Shown here piece by piece: positions 44,458 through 54,905 of a DNA stretch of 64,000 bases. Location of the stretch: positions 208,950 to 272,949 of the forward strand of contig CANJLL010000002.1 of NCBI GenBank assembly GCA_947475545.1. Direction: 5' to 3'. The notes below the pieces were generated by a model. That model searched no databases and had not been told where the DNA came from. It saw nothing but the letters and a program-made list of their open reading frames with translations. Made by a program: the position numbers and the translations under genes. This DNA comes from Chloroflexota bacterium. Its GTDB lineage: Bacteria > Chloroflexota > Limnocylindria > Limnocylindrales > CSP1-4. The stretch's first letter is position 1; every line of letters starts with the position of its first letter.

Positions 44458-46554
44458 ATGACCCAGAAGCCCGACCTCCAGCGGCTCGCGATCGACACGA
44501 TCCGAACCCTCTCGATTGATACCGTCCAGCAGGCCAACTCCGGGCATCCCGGAGCGCCGATGGGCGCGGCGCCGATGGCGTTCACCCTGTGGACCCAGTT
44601 CCTGCGCCACGCGCCGACCACGCCCCGCTGGCCGGACCGGGACCGGTTCCTGCTGTCCGCCGGACATGCCTCGGCGCTCCTCTACTCGATGCTCCACCTG
44701 ACGGGCTACGACGTGTCGCTCGACGACCTACGCTCGTTCAGGCAGTGGGGCTCCCGCACCCCGGGCCACCCCGAATACGGGCTGACCCCCGGCGTCGAGG
44801 CCACCACCGGGCCGCTGGGCCAGGGCCTCTCGAACGGCGTCGGCATGGCCATCGCCGAAGCACGCCTGGCCGCCGAGTTCAACCGTCCCGGCCACGAGAT
44901 CGTCGACCACTGGACCTACGTCCTCGCCTCCGACGGTGACCTCCAGGAGGGCGTGACCTCCGAGGCCGCCAGCCTCGCGGGTCACCTCCAGCTGCGCAAG
45001 CTTGTGGTCCTGTACGACGACAACGGCATCCAGCTGGACGGGCCCACCTCGCTGGCCTGGTCGGAGGACGTCCTCCAGCGCTTTGACGCCTACGGCTGGC
45101 AGACCGCGCGCGTGACGGACGGCAACGACGTCGCCGCCATCGCCGCCGCGATCGATGCCGCGCGGGCCGACCTGCGCCCCAGCCTGATCGCCGTCCGGAC
45201 CCACATCGGCTTCGGCAGCCCCAACAAGCAGGACAGCCAGAAGTCGCACGGCTCACCGCTCGGCCCGGACGAGGTCCGGCTGACCAAGGTGGCGTACGGC
45301 TGGGACCCGGATCAGCAGTTCTACATCCCTGACGCCGCGCTGGCGCTCTTCCGTGCGGCGGTCCCGGCCGGCGACGCGCTGGTGCGCGACTGGACGGCCG
45401 CGCTGGCCGCCTATGGCGAGTCGTACCCCGAGGAGGCTGCCGAGCTCCGCCGCCGCCTGGCGGGCGACCTGCGTCCCGGTTGGCGCCGGGCGCTGAAGCA
45501 CTACGACACCGGCACCGAGGTTGCCACCCGGAACGCCAGCCAGGATGCGATCAACGCGCTGGCCACCGAGGCGCCGGAGCTCTTCGGCGGGGCGGCCGAC
45601 CTGTCCGAATCCAACCTGACCGATATCAAGGGCGGCGGCGACTTCCGGGCCGGGGCGCCCGGGCGAAACCTCCGCTTCGGCGTGCGCGAGCACGCCATGG
45701 GCGCGGCCGCCAACGGCATCGCCCTGCACGGCGGGTTCATCCCCTACTGCGCGACCTTCATGACGTTCAGCGACTACATGCGCGGTGCCGTCCGGCTGGC
45801 CGCGCTGTCGGGGCTGCACGTCATCTACGTCTGGACCCACGACTCTGTTGGGCTGGGCGAGGACGGGCCAACCCACCAGCCCATCGAGCACTACGCGGCG
45901 CTGCGCGCCATCCCCAACCTCTGGTTTGTCCGACCCGGCGACGCCAACGAGGCCAGCGCGGCCTGGGGCCTCGCCGTGGAGCGGGCCGACGGGCCGGTGG
46001 CCCTGGCGCTGACCCGCCAGAAGCTGCCCACGCTGCCCGGAACGGACCGTCTCGCGGCCGATGGCGTGACGCGCGGCGGGTACGTGCTCCGCCCCGCCTC
46101 CAATGAGGCAGCCGGCGGCGCGCCCGCGCTCATCCTCGTGGCCACCGGCTCCGAGCTGCAGCTGGCCGCTGGCGCGGCCGACGCCCTGGAGGCCGAGGGG
46201 GTCCCCACGCGCGTGGTCTCGCTCCCCTGCTGGGAGGCGTTCGAGCGCCAGGACCGGTCCTACCGCGAATCCGTGCTCCCGCCGGCCGTCCGCCGCCGGG
46301 TGACGATCGAAGCAGGCGTGACCCTGGGCTGGGACCGGTACGCCGGCGATGAGGGTGCGATCATCGGACTCGACCACTTCGGCGCATCGGCGCCCGCCGC
46401 GGCCATCTTCGAGCACTTCGGGCTCACCGTGAGCCGCGTGGCGGACGTCGCCCGTGGGGTCGTCCGCGATGGTCTCCGCGGACGCGTCCGCACGCCGGAT
46501 GCCGGGCACCAGCCCGCCGGCCTGGGGCTTGGGCACCAGCACGGGGCCGGGTAG
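44458..46554 (+). CDS. tkt: Transketolase
   Basis: A 698-residue thiamine-diphosphate enzyme of the pentose-phosphate and, in autotrophs, Calvin cycles. N-terminal [17 protein letters not shown], the ThDP motif [14 protein letters not shown], and the pyrimidine-binding domain ([33 protein letters not shown]). Transfers two-carbon units between ketose and aldose phosphates. First gene of a one-direction series tkt-rpiB-pgi-gnd-zwf-opcA-pgl; the rpiB GTG follows its TAG with no spacing. Confidence 0.97.
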   Translation: MTQKPDLQRLAIDTIRTLSIDTVQQANSGHPGAPMGAAPMAFTLWTQFLRHAPTTPRWPDRDRFLLSAGHASALLYSMLHLTGYDVSLDDLRSFRQWGSRTPGHPEYGLTPGVEATTGPLGQGLSNGVGMAIAEARLAAEFNRPGHEIVDHWTYVLASDGDLQEGVTSEAASLAGHLQLRKLVVLYDDNGIQLDGPTSLAWSEDVLQRFDAYGWQTARVTDGNDVAAIAAAIDAARADLRPSLIAVRTHIGFGSPNKQDSQKSHGSPLGPDEVRLTKVAYGWDPDQQFYIPDAALALFRAAVPAGDALVRDWTAALAAYGESYPEEAAELRRRLAGDLRPGWRRALKHYDTGTEVATRNASQDAINALATEAPELFGGAADLSESNLTDIKGGGDFRAGAPGRNLRFGVREHAMGAAANGIALHGGFIPYCATFMTFSDYMRGAVRLAALSGLHVIYVWTHDSVGLGEDGPTHQPIEHYAALRAIPNLWFVRPGDANEASAAWGLAVERADGPVALALTRQKLPTLPGTDRLAADGVTRGGYVLRPASNEAAGGAPALILVATGSELQLAAGAADALEAEGVPTRVVSLPCWEAFERQDRSYRESVLPPAVRRRVTIEAGVTLGWDRYAGDEGAIIGLDHFGASAPAAAIFEHFGLTVSRVADVARGVVRDGLRGRVRTPDAGHQPAGLGLGHQHGAG

Positions 46555-47016
46555 GTGCGCATCGCCTTCGCCGCCGACCATGCCGGGGCCGCCCTCAAGG
46601 ACGACCTGATGCGACGCCTGGCCGTGGCGCTGCCGGAGCACGACCTGATCGACCTGGGCGGTGACGGGTCCGATCCCCTGGACGACTACCCGGACTTCGC
46701 GCTGGCCCTGGGCCTCTCCATCCTCGAGGGCCGCGCCGAGCGCGGGATCCTGGTCTGTGGCTCCGGCGTGGGCGCCTCGGTCGCGGCCAACAAGGTCCCC
46801 GGCATCCGCGCGTCCATCTGCCACGACACCTACTCGGCGCGCCAGGGCGTGGAGCACGACGACATCAACGTGCTGACGCTCGGGGCGCGCGTGATTGGAC
46901 CCGAACCTGCGTACGAGTGCGCTGTCGCATTCCTCGGCGCCAGCTTCAGCGGCGAGGTGCGCCATCGGCGCCGCCTCGACAAGGTGCGGGCGATCGAGGA
47001 TGGGGCGCCGTCCTGA
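46555..47016 (+). CDS. rpiB: Ribose-5-phosphate isomerase B
   Basis: A 153-residue RpiB/LacAB isomerase converting ribose 5-phosphate and ribulose 5-phosphate. RIAFAADHAGAALKDDL at the N-terminus, the base Cys in ILVCGSGVGASVAANK, and HDTYSARQGVEHDD. The GTG start abuts the tkt stop, so translation is probably coupled by re-initiation. Intact. Confidence 0.96.
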   Translation: MRIAFAADHAGAALKDDLMRRLAVALPEHDLIDLGGDGSDPLDDYPDFALALGLSILEGRAERGILVCGSGVGASVAANKVPGIRASICHDTYSARQGVEHDDINVLTLGARVIGPEPAYECAVAFLGASFSGEVRHRRRLDKVRAIEDGAPS

Positions 47017-47041
47017 CGCCCCGGCCGGCGACGCCGGGGCG
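47017..47041. terminator. Hairpin between rpiB and pgi
   Basis: cgccccggc (47017-47025) pairs with gccggggcg (47033-47041) immediately after the rpiB stop. No T-tract. A TAGACT (47051-47056) just after it could be a -10 for pgi, so the operon may have an internal attenuator and promoter here. Confidence 0.45.
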
Positions 47042-47068
47042 GCCCGTGTCTAGACTGGACCTGACCCC

Positions 47069-48874
47069 ATGACACACTTCAGCGATCCGGATGGCGCCCA
47101 GCGGATCCAGCTGCCGGCGGTTGCGGCCGATGTGTTCGACGAGGCGCTCGACCGGGCCCGGAGCGCCCGCTGGGCGGAGCGCCTGCATGATCGCGACACC
47201 AGCCTCTGGACGGCCGACCGGCGCGGCCAGGAGTCGATCGCGGCCTGGCTGGGCTGGCTCGACGCCCCTGACCACTTCCTCGGCCAGGTGCCGGCGCTGG
47301 AGGGCTTCGGCGACGGGATCCGCGAAGCGGGCTTCACCACCGCCGTGGTCATGGGCATGGGTGGCTCCAGCCTTGCCGCCGAGGTGCTCGTCCGGACGTT
47401 CGGCCCCATCGAGGGCTACCCGGCGGTCCGGATCCTCGACTCGACGCACCCCGCCGCGGTCGCCGCGGTCGTGGACAGCAGCGACCCCCTGAGCACGCTC
47501 TGGATCGTGGCGAGCAAGTCCGGCCGCACGGTCGAGTCCCTGGCCTTCCAGGCGGACACCTGGACCCGGACCGAGGCGGCCCTGCGCCAGCACCACGCCG
47601 ACGAGTCGCCGGGCGCCCTGATGATCGCGGTCACCGATCCGGGCCGCAGCCTGGAGGCAATCCCCCATCACGACGACCTGCGCGAGGTCTTCCTCAACCC
47701 CGTGGACATCGGGGGCCGCTATTCGGCACTCAGCTACCCCGGGCTGGTGCCCGCGTCGCTGATCGGCCTGGACCTCGACGCGCTGCTGGCGTCGGCCGGC
47801 AGGATGCTGGCCGAGACCCGCGAGCCCGAGCCAACCCGGAACGCCGCCGTGGCCCTGGGCCTGGCCATCGGGACGCTCGCGACGCTGGGCCGCGACAAGC
47901 TGACGTTCATCGTGGACCACGAGATTGCCGCCTTCGGCGCCTGGGCCGAGCAGCTGGTCGCCGAGAGCACCGGCAAGCACGGCAAGGGCATCGTGCCGGT
48001 GGACCAGGAGCCGCTGGGGGCCGTGGCCGCCTACGGCGAGGACCGCGTCTTCGTGCGGATCCGGCTGGATGGATCGAGCGGGCCGTCCGGCGCCGCGGAC
48101 AGCACCTCCGCGGACGGCGCCGCGGTGGATGTCCTCCTCGCGGGTCTCGCCACGGCCGGCCACCCGGTGATCGAGATCATGATCGCGGACCCCATCGACC
48201 TCGGTGCCGAGTTCGTCCGCTGGGAGGTGGCCACGGCCATCGCCGGCGCCGTCCTCGAGATCGACCCGTTCGATCAGCCCAACGTCGAGGAGGCCAAGGA
48301 CCTCACGCGCCGACTCCTGGCCGGCGGGACCGACGACAGCGGCGCCGCGGCACCCGAGGAGTTGGCCGAGCTGGCCCACGAGCACGGCCTCACCGTCTTT
48401 GGCGACACCGCCAGCGCCACCACCTCGGGCGACGGCACCCTGGCCGGCGAGCTGGGCCGCCACCTGGCCCGACGCCGGGAGGGCGCCTACCTGGCGATCC
48501 AGGCCTTCCTCGCCCCGGATCCGGCCACGGACGCGGCGCTCGCCCGGATCCGCGCGTTGCTCAGGGATGCCACCCGCTGCGCGACGACGGCCGGCTATGG
48601 CCCGCGCTACCTCCACTCCACGGGCCAGCTCCACAAGGGCGGCACGCCGATGGGCTGGTTCCTGCAGCTGACCGCGGACCACGGAACGGAACGCGAGATC
48701 CCGGGCTGGACGTACACGTTCGGCCAGCTGATCGACGCCCAGGCCCGCGGTGACTTCGCCGCCCTGGAATCGCACGACCTGCCCGTGATCCGTGTGCATC
48801 TTGGCCACGACATCGCGGCCGGGCTCGCGACCCTGGAGCGGACGCTCGCCGACGTCCTGGGCTCGGCCGGCTGA
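47069..48874 (+). CDS. pgi: Glucose-6-phosphate isomerase (TalPgi-type isomerase domain)
   Basis: A 601-residue SIS-domain isomerase. VMGMGGSSLAAEVL and IVASKSGRTVES are the phosphosugar-binding motifs; GGRYSALSYPGLVPASLIGLD and YLHSTGQLHKGG complete the active site. It resembles the isomerase half of bifunctional transaldolase/Pgi proteins rather than E. coli-type Pgi, and here it stands alone, with transaldolase encoded separately at 36.4 kb. Links glycolysis to the oxidative pentose-phosphate branch encoded downstream. Confidence 0.92.
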   Translation: MTHFSDPDGAQRIQLPAVAADVFDEALDRARSARWAERLHDRDTSLWTADRRGQESIAAWLGWLDAPDHFLGQVPALEGFGDGIREAGFTTAVVMGMGGSSLAAEVLVRTFGPIEGYPAVRILDSTHPAAVAAVVDSSDPLSTLWIVASKSGRTVESLAFQADTWTRTEAALRQHHADESPGALMIAVTDPGRSLEAIPHHDDLREVFLNPVDIGGRYSALSYPGLVPASLIGLDLDALLASAGRMLAETREPEPTRNAAVALGLAIGTLATLGRDKLTFIVDHEIAAFGAWAEQLVAESTGKHGKGIVPVDQEPLGAVAAYGEDRVFVRIRLDGSSGPSGAADSTSADGAAVDVLLAGLATAGHPVIEIMIADPIDLGAEFVRWEVATAIAGAVLEIDPFDQPNVEEAKDLTRRLLAGGTDDSGAAAPEELAELAHEHGLTVFGDTASATTSGDGTLAGELGRHLARRREGAYLAIQAFLAPDPATDAALARIRALLRDATRCATTAGYGPRYLHSTGQLHKGGTPMGWFLQLTADHGTEREIPGWTYTFGQLIDAQARGDFAALESHDLPVIRVHLGHDIAAGLATLERTLADVLGSAG

Positions 48875-48939
48875 GGCCTGCCGCGCGCTGGACCATCACT
48901 GCCACCAACCACACGTCACCCAGCACGGAGGCTCACGGG

Positions 48940-49836
48940 ATGCGCATCGGCTTCATCGGACTCGGGCGGATGGGCGCCAACATGGTTCGACGACTGCTCC
49001 TCGACAACCACCAGGTCGTCGCCTACAACCGCTCTCCCGACAAGGTCCGCGAGATCGTCGGCGAGGGCGCGGAGGGCGCATCCTCCATCGCGGAGCTGGT
49101 CGAGAAGCTCGCGAAGCCGCGCGTCGTGTGGATCATGGTTCCGGCCGGCCAGGCCACCGAAGACCAGATCGACGAGCTCGTGCTCCACCTGGAGCCGGGC
49201 GACACGATCGTGGAGGGCGGCAACTCCAACTTCCACGACGATCAGCGCCGCCACCCGGCCCTCAAGGCCAGGGGCATCGGCTACATCGATGCCGGCGTCT
49301 CGGGTGGCATCTGGGGGCTGAAGATCGGCTACTGCATGATGGTCGGCGGGGAGCGTGACGTCGTCGCGCCGGTTGAGCCCATCTTCAAGTCGCTGGCGCC
49401 CGTCGACGGCTATCTCCACGCGGGCGCTCCGGGTGCCGGCCACTACGTGAAGATGATCCACAACGGGATCGAGTACGGGATGATGCAGGCCTACGCGGAG
49501 GGCTTCGAGATCCTCCATGCCAGCGACTATGACCTGGACCTCGCGCAGATTGCGGACCTCTGGAACCACGGCTCCGTGGTTCGCTCCTGGCTGCTGGAGC
49601 TGGCGGCCAGCGCGCTGAAGCCGGACCAGGACCTGGCCAGCCTCAAGGGCTGGGTCGCCGATTCGGGCGAGGGCCGCTGGACGGTCCAGGAGGCCATGGA
49701 CCGCGACGTCCCGGCGCCGATCATCACGCTCGCGCTCCAGACACGGTTCCGTTCACGCCAGGACGACTCCTATGGGGCCAAGCTCCTGGCCGCGCTGCGC
49801 AACGAGTTCGGTGGCCACGCCGTCAAGACCGAGTAG
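48940..49836 (+). CDS. gnd: 6-phosphogluconate dehydrogenase, decarboxylating (short form)
   Basis: A 298-residue enzyme of the short YqeC/GndA-type. Rossmann motif MRIGFIGLGRMGANM, IVEGGNSNFHDDQRR, the catalytic GAGHYVKMIHNGIEYGMMQA, and a single C-terminal helical domain. Oxidises 6-phosphogluconate to ribulose 5-phosphate with NAD(P). The length is normal for this bacterial short class, which lacks the long form's C-terminal tail. Confidence 0.95.
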   Translation: MRIGFIGLGRMGANMVRRLLLDNHQVVAYNRSPDKVREIVGEGAEGASSIAELVEKLAKPRVVWIMVPAGQATEDQIDELVLHLEPGDTIVEGGNSNFHDDQRRHPALKARGIGYIDAGVSGGIWGLKIGYCMMVGGERDVVAPVEPIFKSLAPVDGYLHAGAPGAGHYVKMIHNGIEYGMMQAYAEGFEILHASDYDLDLAQIADLWNHGSVVRSWLLELAASALKPDQDLASLKGWVADSGEGRWTVQEAMDRDVPAPIITLALQTRFRSRQDDSYGAKLLAALRNEFGGHAVKTE

Positions 49837-49855
49837 GCCCGCCGCGACCGGCGCG

Positions 49856-51484
<1,629 letters not shown>

Positions 51485-51500
51485 TCGGGAGCCAGCCGAG

Positions 51501-52718
51501 GTGATTCCCCTGGCACCCGTTCCCGGCGAGCCCGGCCTGCGCTGGCGCTCGCGTGCCCACGACCTCACGGCCATCGAGCGCGAGCTGGCAAAGATCTGGA
51601 GCGGCACCCGGCTGACCAGTACGGTGGACGGGGTCGAAGAGCGCCGCGTGGGCGCCCGGACCTCGGTCATGAACCTGGTGGTGGTCGCCCCCCGGCCCGA
51701 GGCCGCCGACCGGTGCGCTGCCGTGGTTGGTCGACTCACGGGTCGCCATCCTTCACGGACCCTGATCATCGCCCCCGGCGACCCGGACGGTCCCTCGCGG
51801 ATTGACGCGGACATCCTGGCCTACTGCGTGCTTCCCCGCGAAGGGGCGCCCGAGACCTGCTCGGAGCGGATCGACATCCACGCGGGCGGTGAATCGGGGC
51901 GGCACCTGGCGGCCATCGCGGCCCCCCTCCTCATCCACGACCTCCCCGTCACCACCTGGTGGCCCGGAGACCTGCCGCTGGGCAGCCCGATGGTGCGCGA
52001 GCTCCTCGACCTGTCCGATCGCATCGTGGTGGACGGCTCGTCGTGGTCAGGCTCCGGTCTGGACCGCCTCCGCGACCTGGCCCCGCTCGTCGACAACCCC
52101 AACCTCGCCGTCAACGACTTCGCCCAGATGCGGCAATCCCGCTGGCGCGAGGCGATTGCCTCCACGTTCGACCAGCCGAACCTCCAGCCATTCGTTCGGT
52201 CGATCCGACGGATCACCGTCACCTACGCCACCGGGGACGACGGGGGCCGTCCCGGGGCCGCCAACCTGGTGCGACCCCTCTACCACCTCGCCTGGCTGAC
52301 CTCCCGGCTGGGGCTGACGATCGAACATCCGCTCGCGCCCGACCCCGACGGCAACCGGGATGACGGCCTGACCACCACGCTCCGTCGCGGGCGCGTCCGC
52401 GTCACCGGATCGCTCCGGCCGGAGATCGTCGACGTGCGCCGCGGCACCACGCTGCGCGTGGAACTGGAGGCGACGCGCGGCCGCCATCGTCTCTGGGTGG
52501 TGGTGACGGGCGCGCCGGACACCATCATGGTTGAGGCGTGGATGGACGGTCATCTCCTCCGGCACCGGCCCTTCCTGGCCCCGCGCCGGACCGAGGTGGA
52601 CATGCTCGCGGAAGTGATCGAATCGGTCGGACAGAGCCGCCTCTCTGCCGGGGGGATCCGGACGGCGGTCGCCCTGCTCGGCAAGTCGGCGCCAAACCCT
52701 GCGGAGGAACAAGGATGA
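51501..52718 (+). CDS. opcA: Glucose-6-phosphate dehydrogenase assembly protein OpcA
   Basis: A 405-residue OpcA-family protein, an allosteric partner needed for full Zwf activity in cyanobacteria and actinobacteria. RTSVMNLVVVAP, SRTLIIAPGDP, the conserved DLPVTTWWPGDLPLG block and DRIVVDGSSW identify the family. GTG start 16 bases after zwf; its stop overlaps the pgl ATG (ATGA). Operon position between zwf and pgl is the classical one. Confidence 0.93.
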   Translation: MIPLAPVPGEPGLRWRSRAHDLTAIERELAKIWSGTRLTSTVDGVEERRVGARTSVMNLVVVAPRPEAADRCAAVVGRLTGRHPSRTLIIAPGDPDGPSRIDADILAYCVLPREGAPETCSERIDIHAGGESGRHLAAIAAPLLIHDLPVTTWWPGDLPLGSPMVRELLDLSDRIVVDGSSWSGSGLDRLRDLAPLVDNPNLAVNDFAQMRQSRWREAIASTFDQPNLQPFVRSIRRITVTYATGDDGGRPGAANLVRPLYHLAWLTSRLGLTIEHPLAPDPDGNRDDGLTTTLRRGRVRVTGSLRPEIVDVRRGTTLRVELEATRGRHRLWVVVTGAPDTIMVEAWMDGHLLRHRPFLAPRRTEVDMLAEVIESVGQSRLSAGGIRTAVALLGKSAPNPAEEQG

Positions 52719-53542
52719 GTGACACCAACGGCTGGCTTGAACGTGCGTCCCGGGGCGAGCCCGAGATCATCGTCCTGCCCAACAACGAGGCCTGCGCGGC
52801 CGCGGCGGCGGAGCGGATTGCCGGGATCCTGGCGGTCGCGGTGAACGAGCGCGGGCGAGCGGACTGGGCCACCACGGGCGGCTCGACGCCGGCCGGCATC
52901 TACAAGCACCTGTCCAAGGCACCGCTCCGGGACACCGTTCCCTGGGGGCGGGTCAACATCTGGCTGGGCGACGAGCGGTTTGTGCCGCGCGGCGACGACT
53001 GGTGCAACGCACGGATCGGCGACCGCGAACTGGTGGGAGCGGCCCCGGGGACGGCGCTGGAGCAGACCACGATCCACGCCTGGCCGGTGGACGAGGCGAT
53101 GTCCCTGGGCGAGGGCGGAGCCTGGTGCGCGGCCCGCTACGTCGAGATGATGCGCGAGTCGGGCGTGCCGTTCGAGGATGGACAGCCGGTCCTCGACATC
53201 GTGCTGGTCGGGATCGGCCCGGACGGGCACCTCCTCTCCGTCTTCCCCGGATCGGCGGCGTTCGACACGGACGCTCCGGGCGTGGATATCCCCGCGCCGG
53301 ACCACATCGCGCCCAAGGTGGAGCGCGTGACGCTGAACCCGCGCAGCCTGCAGGTCGCCCGGAACGTCATGGCCGTCTCGCATGGCGCGAGCAAGGCGGC
53401 AATCCTCGGGGAGATCTTCGGCCCGGACCGCGACCCGCGCCGGCTCCCCGCGCAGCTCGCCCGGCGTACGGGCGCGACCTGGATCGTGGACGAGGCGGCC
53501 GGCGGCCACCTGGCCCAGGCGCGCACGCCCGCGCCGACCTGA
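52715..53542 (+). CDS. pgl: 6-phosphogluconolactonase
   Basis: A 275-residue DevB/SOL-type lactonase. Sugar-phosphate loop ATTGGSTPAGIYKHL, INIWLGDER-type strand (VNIWLGDERFVP) and the catalytic GIGPDGHLLSVFPGS. Hydrolyses 6-phosphogluconolactone between the Zwf and Gnd steps. GGAGG about eight bases upstream; ATG overlaps the opcA stop. Last gene of the pentose-phosphate series. The frame continues past its TGA into a GlsB-like sequence (see next entry). Confidence 0.94.
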   Translation: MSDTNGWLERASRGEPEIIVLPNNEACAAAAAERIAGILAVAVNERGRADWATTGGSTPAGIYKHLSKAPLRDTVPWGRVNIWLGDERFVPRGDDWCNARIGDRELVGAAPGTALEQTTIHAWPVDEAMSLGEGGAWCAARYVEMMRESGVPFEDGQPVLDIVLVGIGPDGHLLSVFPGSAAFDTDAPGVDIPAPDHIAPKVERVTLNPRSLQVARNVMAVSHGASKAAILGEIFGPDRDPRRLPAQLARRTGATWIVDEAAGGHLAQARTPAPT

Positions 53543-53599
53543 CCGGCGGAGGGGATCGGCTGGATCGTCATCGGGCTCCTCGCCGGGGCGCTCTCCGGG

Positions 53600-53803
53600 A
53601 TGGTGGTGCCCAACACCTCGGCACGCGGCTGTCTGCCAAACATCCTGGTGGGGATCCTCGGCGCGATCGTGGGTGGCGTCCTCGCCGGTGAGCTGCACCT
53701 GGGCGACCCTGGCGGCTTCTTCGGCGCGCTGCTGGTGGCGCTCGTGGGCGCCGTGCTCGTCCGCCTGCTGATTGGGCTGACGAACGGGCGGCATCCCCGC
53801 TAG
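53600..53803 (+). CDS. GlsB/YeaQ/YmgE-type small membrane protein with unclear start
   Basis: A small glycine-rich membrane protein of the transglycosylase-associated (GlsB/YeaQ) family. The open frame contains GWIVIGLLAGALSGMVVP, the first conserved span, followed by ILVGILGAIVGGVLAG and a third span. The first ATG (53600) lies inside span 1 and would give a truncated protein. Upstream in frame there is no ATG, GTG or TTG before the pgl stop at 53540-53542; GGAGGGG sits just before an ATC codon at 53555. Either a non-standard start is used, pgl is read through, or the gene is decayed. Confidence 0.6.
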   Translation: MVVPNTSARGCLPNILVGILGAIVGGVLAGELHLGDPGGFFGALLVALVGAVLVRLLIGLTNGRHPR

Positions 53804-53867
53804 GGTTCGGGCGCACCTCAACAATGGGTTCTGGCGCACCCGACAACCGACATCTCTGGAGGACCCC

Positions 53868-54860
53868 GTGGGCACGTTCTACGACGACTGGCTCGCGACC
53901 GGCGACCAGCTGGACCAGGAGCTGCGGCGGACGATGTTCGTCGCCCGCGATCGCGACATTCCCTGGGTCAAGACCCGCCAGGACGCCAAGTGCAAGCTGA
54001 TGATCTCCAACGAGATCGGCTACACCACCATGGGCAGCAACGTCCTGAAGGGCGAGATCCCGGTGGGCTGGCACACGGGCAGGCACGCGCACGGCGAGGA
54101 ATCCATCTACTTCCTGTCGGGCGAGGGCTTCACCGTCGTGGAGGGCCAGCGCTTCAACTGGCACGCCGGCACCGTGGTCCAGATCCCCTATCGCGCGGCG
54201 CACCAGCACTTCAACACGGGTACCGAGCCGGCCCAGTACCTGTCGGCCATGATCTTTGACCTGGAGAAGTTCGTCCGCCTGGCGGCCATCGTCCAGTACG
54301 AGGATTGCGGCCCCAACGACGCGGCGGCGCTGGCCGCGATCCCGGCCGAGGAGTCGGAGTACTACCCCAACGGGGACCGGGCCAAGATCCACATCGAGGA
54401 CGCGCCCACCGACCCCAGCCTCAACTACCAGGGCAAGATCGCCGCGGTCACCAACCAGCACGACACGTGCTGGTACCTGGCGGTCCCGGGGAACGGGTTC
54501 CGCAACGCGTCGGTCCTGGTCACCCAGGTCTGGGAGGAACGGCCCTACCACCACTCCGGCCGACACAAGCACCTGGAGGCCGTGGTCTACGCCCTGGAGG
54601 GCGAGGGCTACTCGGAGATGCTGGGCGAGAAGCACTACTGGGAGGCGGGCGACGTCCTGTACGTGCCGCCCTCCATGTGGGAGCACGAGCACTACAACGA
54701 CAACCCCAAGCCGGTCCGGCAGATCCGGATCCAGTTCGGGATCCGGTTCTGGTTCACGGGGATCTGGCCGCAGGGCTACACGTCGCAGCGGATCTACGAC
54801 GAGCAGGGTCGGCCGATCGAATCCGGGGCCATCGAGCGGCACCGCGAGCGCGAGGGGTAG
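53868..54860 (+). CDS. Bicupin protein A
   Basis: A 330-residue protein with two cupin barrels. Cupin 1 has its metal motif HTGRHAHGEES (residues 69-79) and the downstream His of AAHQHFN. Cupin 2 has HHSGRHKHLEAVV and a later EHEHY. The layout is like gentisate 1,2-dioxygenase and related ring-cleaving or isomerising cupins, but I cannot name the substrate. GTG start with GGAGG about six bases upstream. A paralogue at 58721-59710 has a stop codon where this protein has Tyr108. Neighbours on the other strand are a Mo-hydroxylase subunit and a decarboxylase-like protein, suggesting a catabolic cluster. Confidence 0.82.
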   Translation: MGTFYDDWLATGDQLDQELRRTMFVARDRDIPWVKTRQDAKCKLMISNEIGYTTMGSNVLKGEIPVGWHTGRHAHGEESIYFLSGEGFTVVEGQRFNWHAGTVVQIPYRAAHQHFNTGTEPAQYLSAMIFDLEKFVRLAAIVQYEDCGPNDAAALAAIPAEESEYYPNGDRAKIHIEDAPTDPSLNYQGKIAAVTNQHDTCWYLAVPGNGFRNASVLVTQVWEERPYHHSGRHKHLEAVVYALEGEGYSEMLGEKHYWEAGDVLYVPPSMWEHEHYNDNPKPVRQIRIQFGIRFWFTGIWPQGYTSQRIYDEQGRPIESGAIERHREREG

Positions 54861-54905
54861 TCGGGCGGGCGGCGGTTCGGCGGGGGGCCGCGACGCGGGA
54901 GCTTG

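Noticed and set aside
46946..48808. 620-codon open frame antisense to pgi
   Set aside because: Product is Arg/Gly/Val/His-rich with no recognisable domain. It mirrors the codon bias of pgi, as long antisense frames do in GC-rich genes.
52322..52333. gaacatccgctc near-match to the LexA box
   Set aside because: One half-site mismatch and located inside opcA; no reason for SOS control there.
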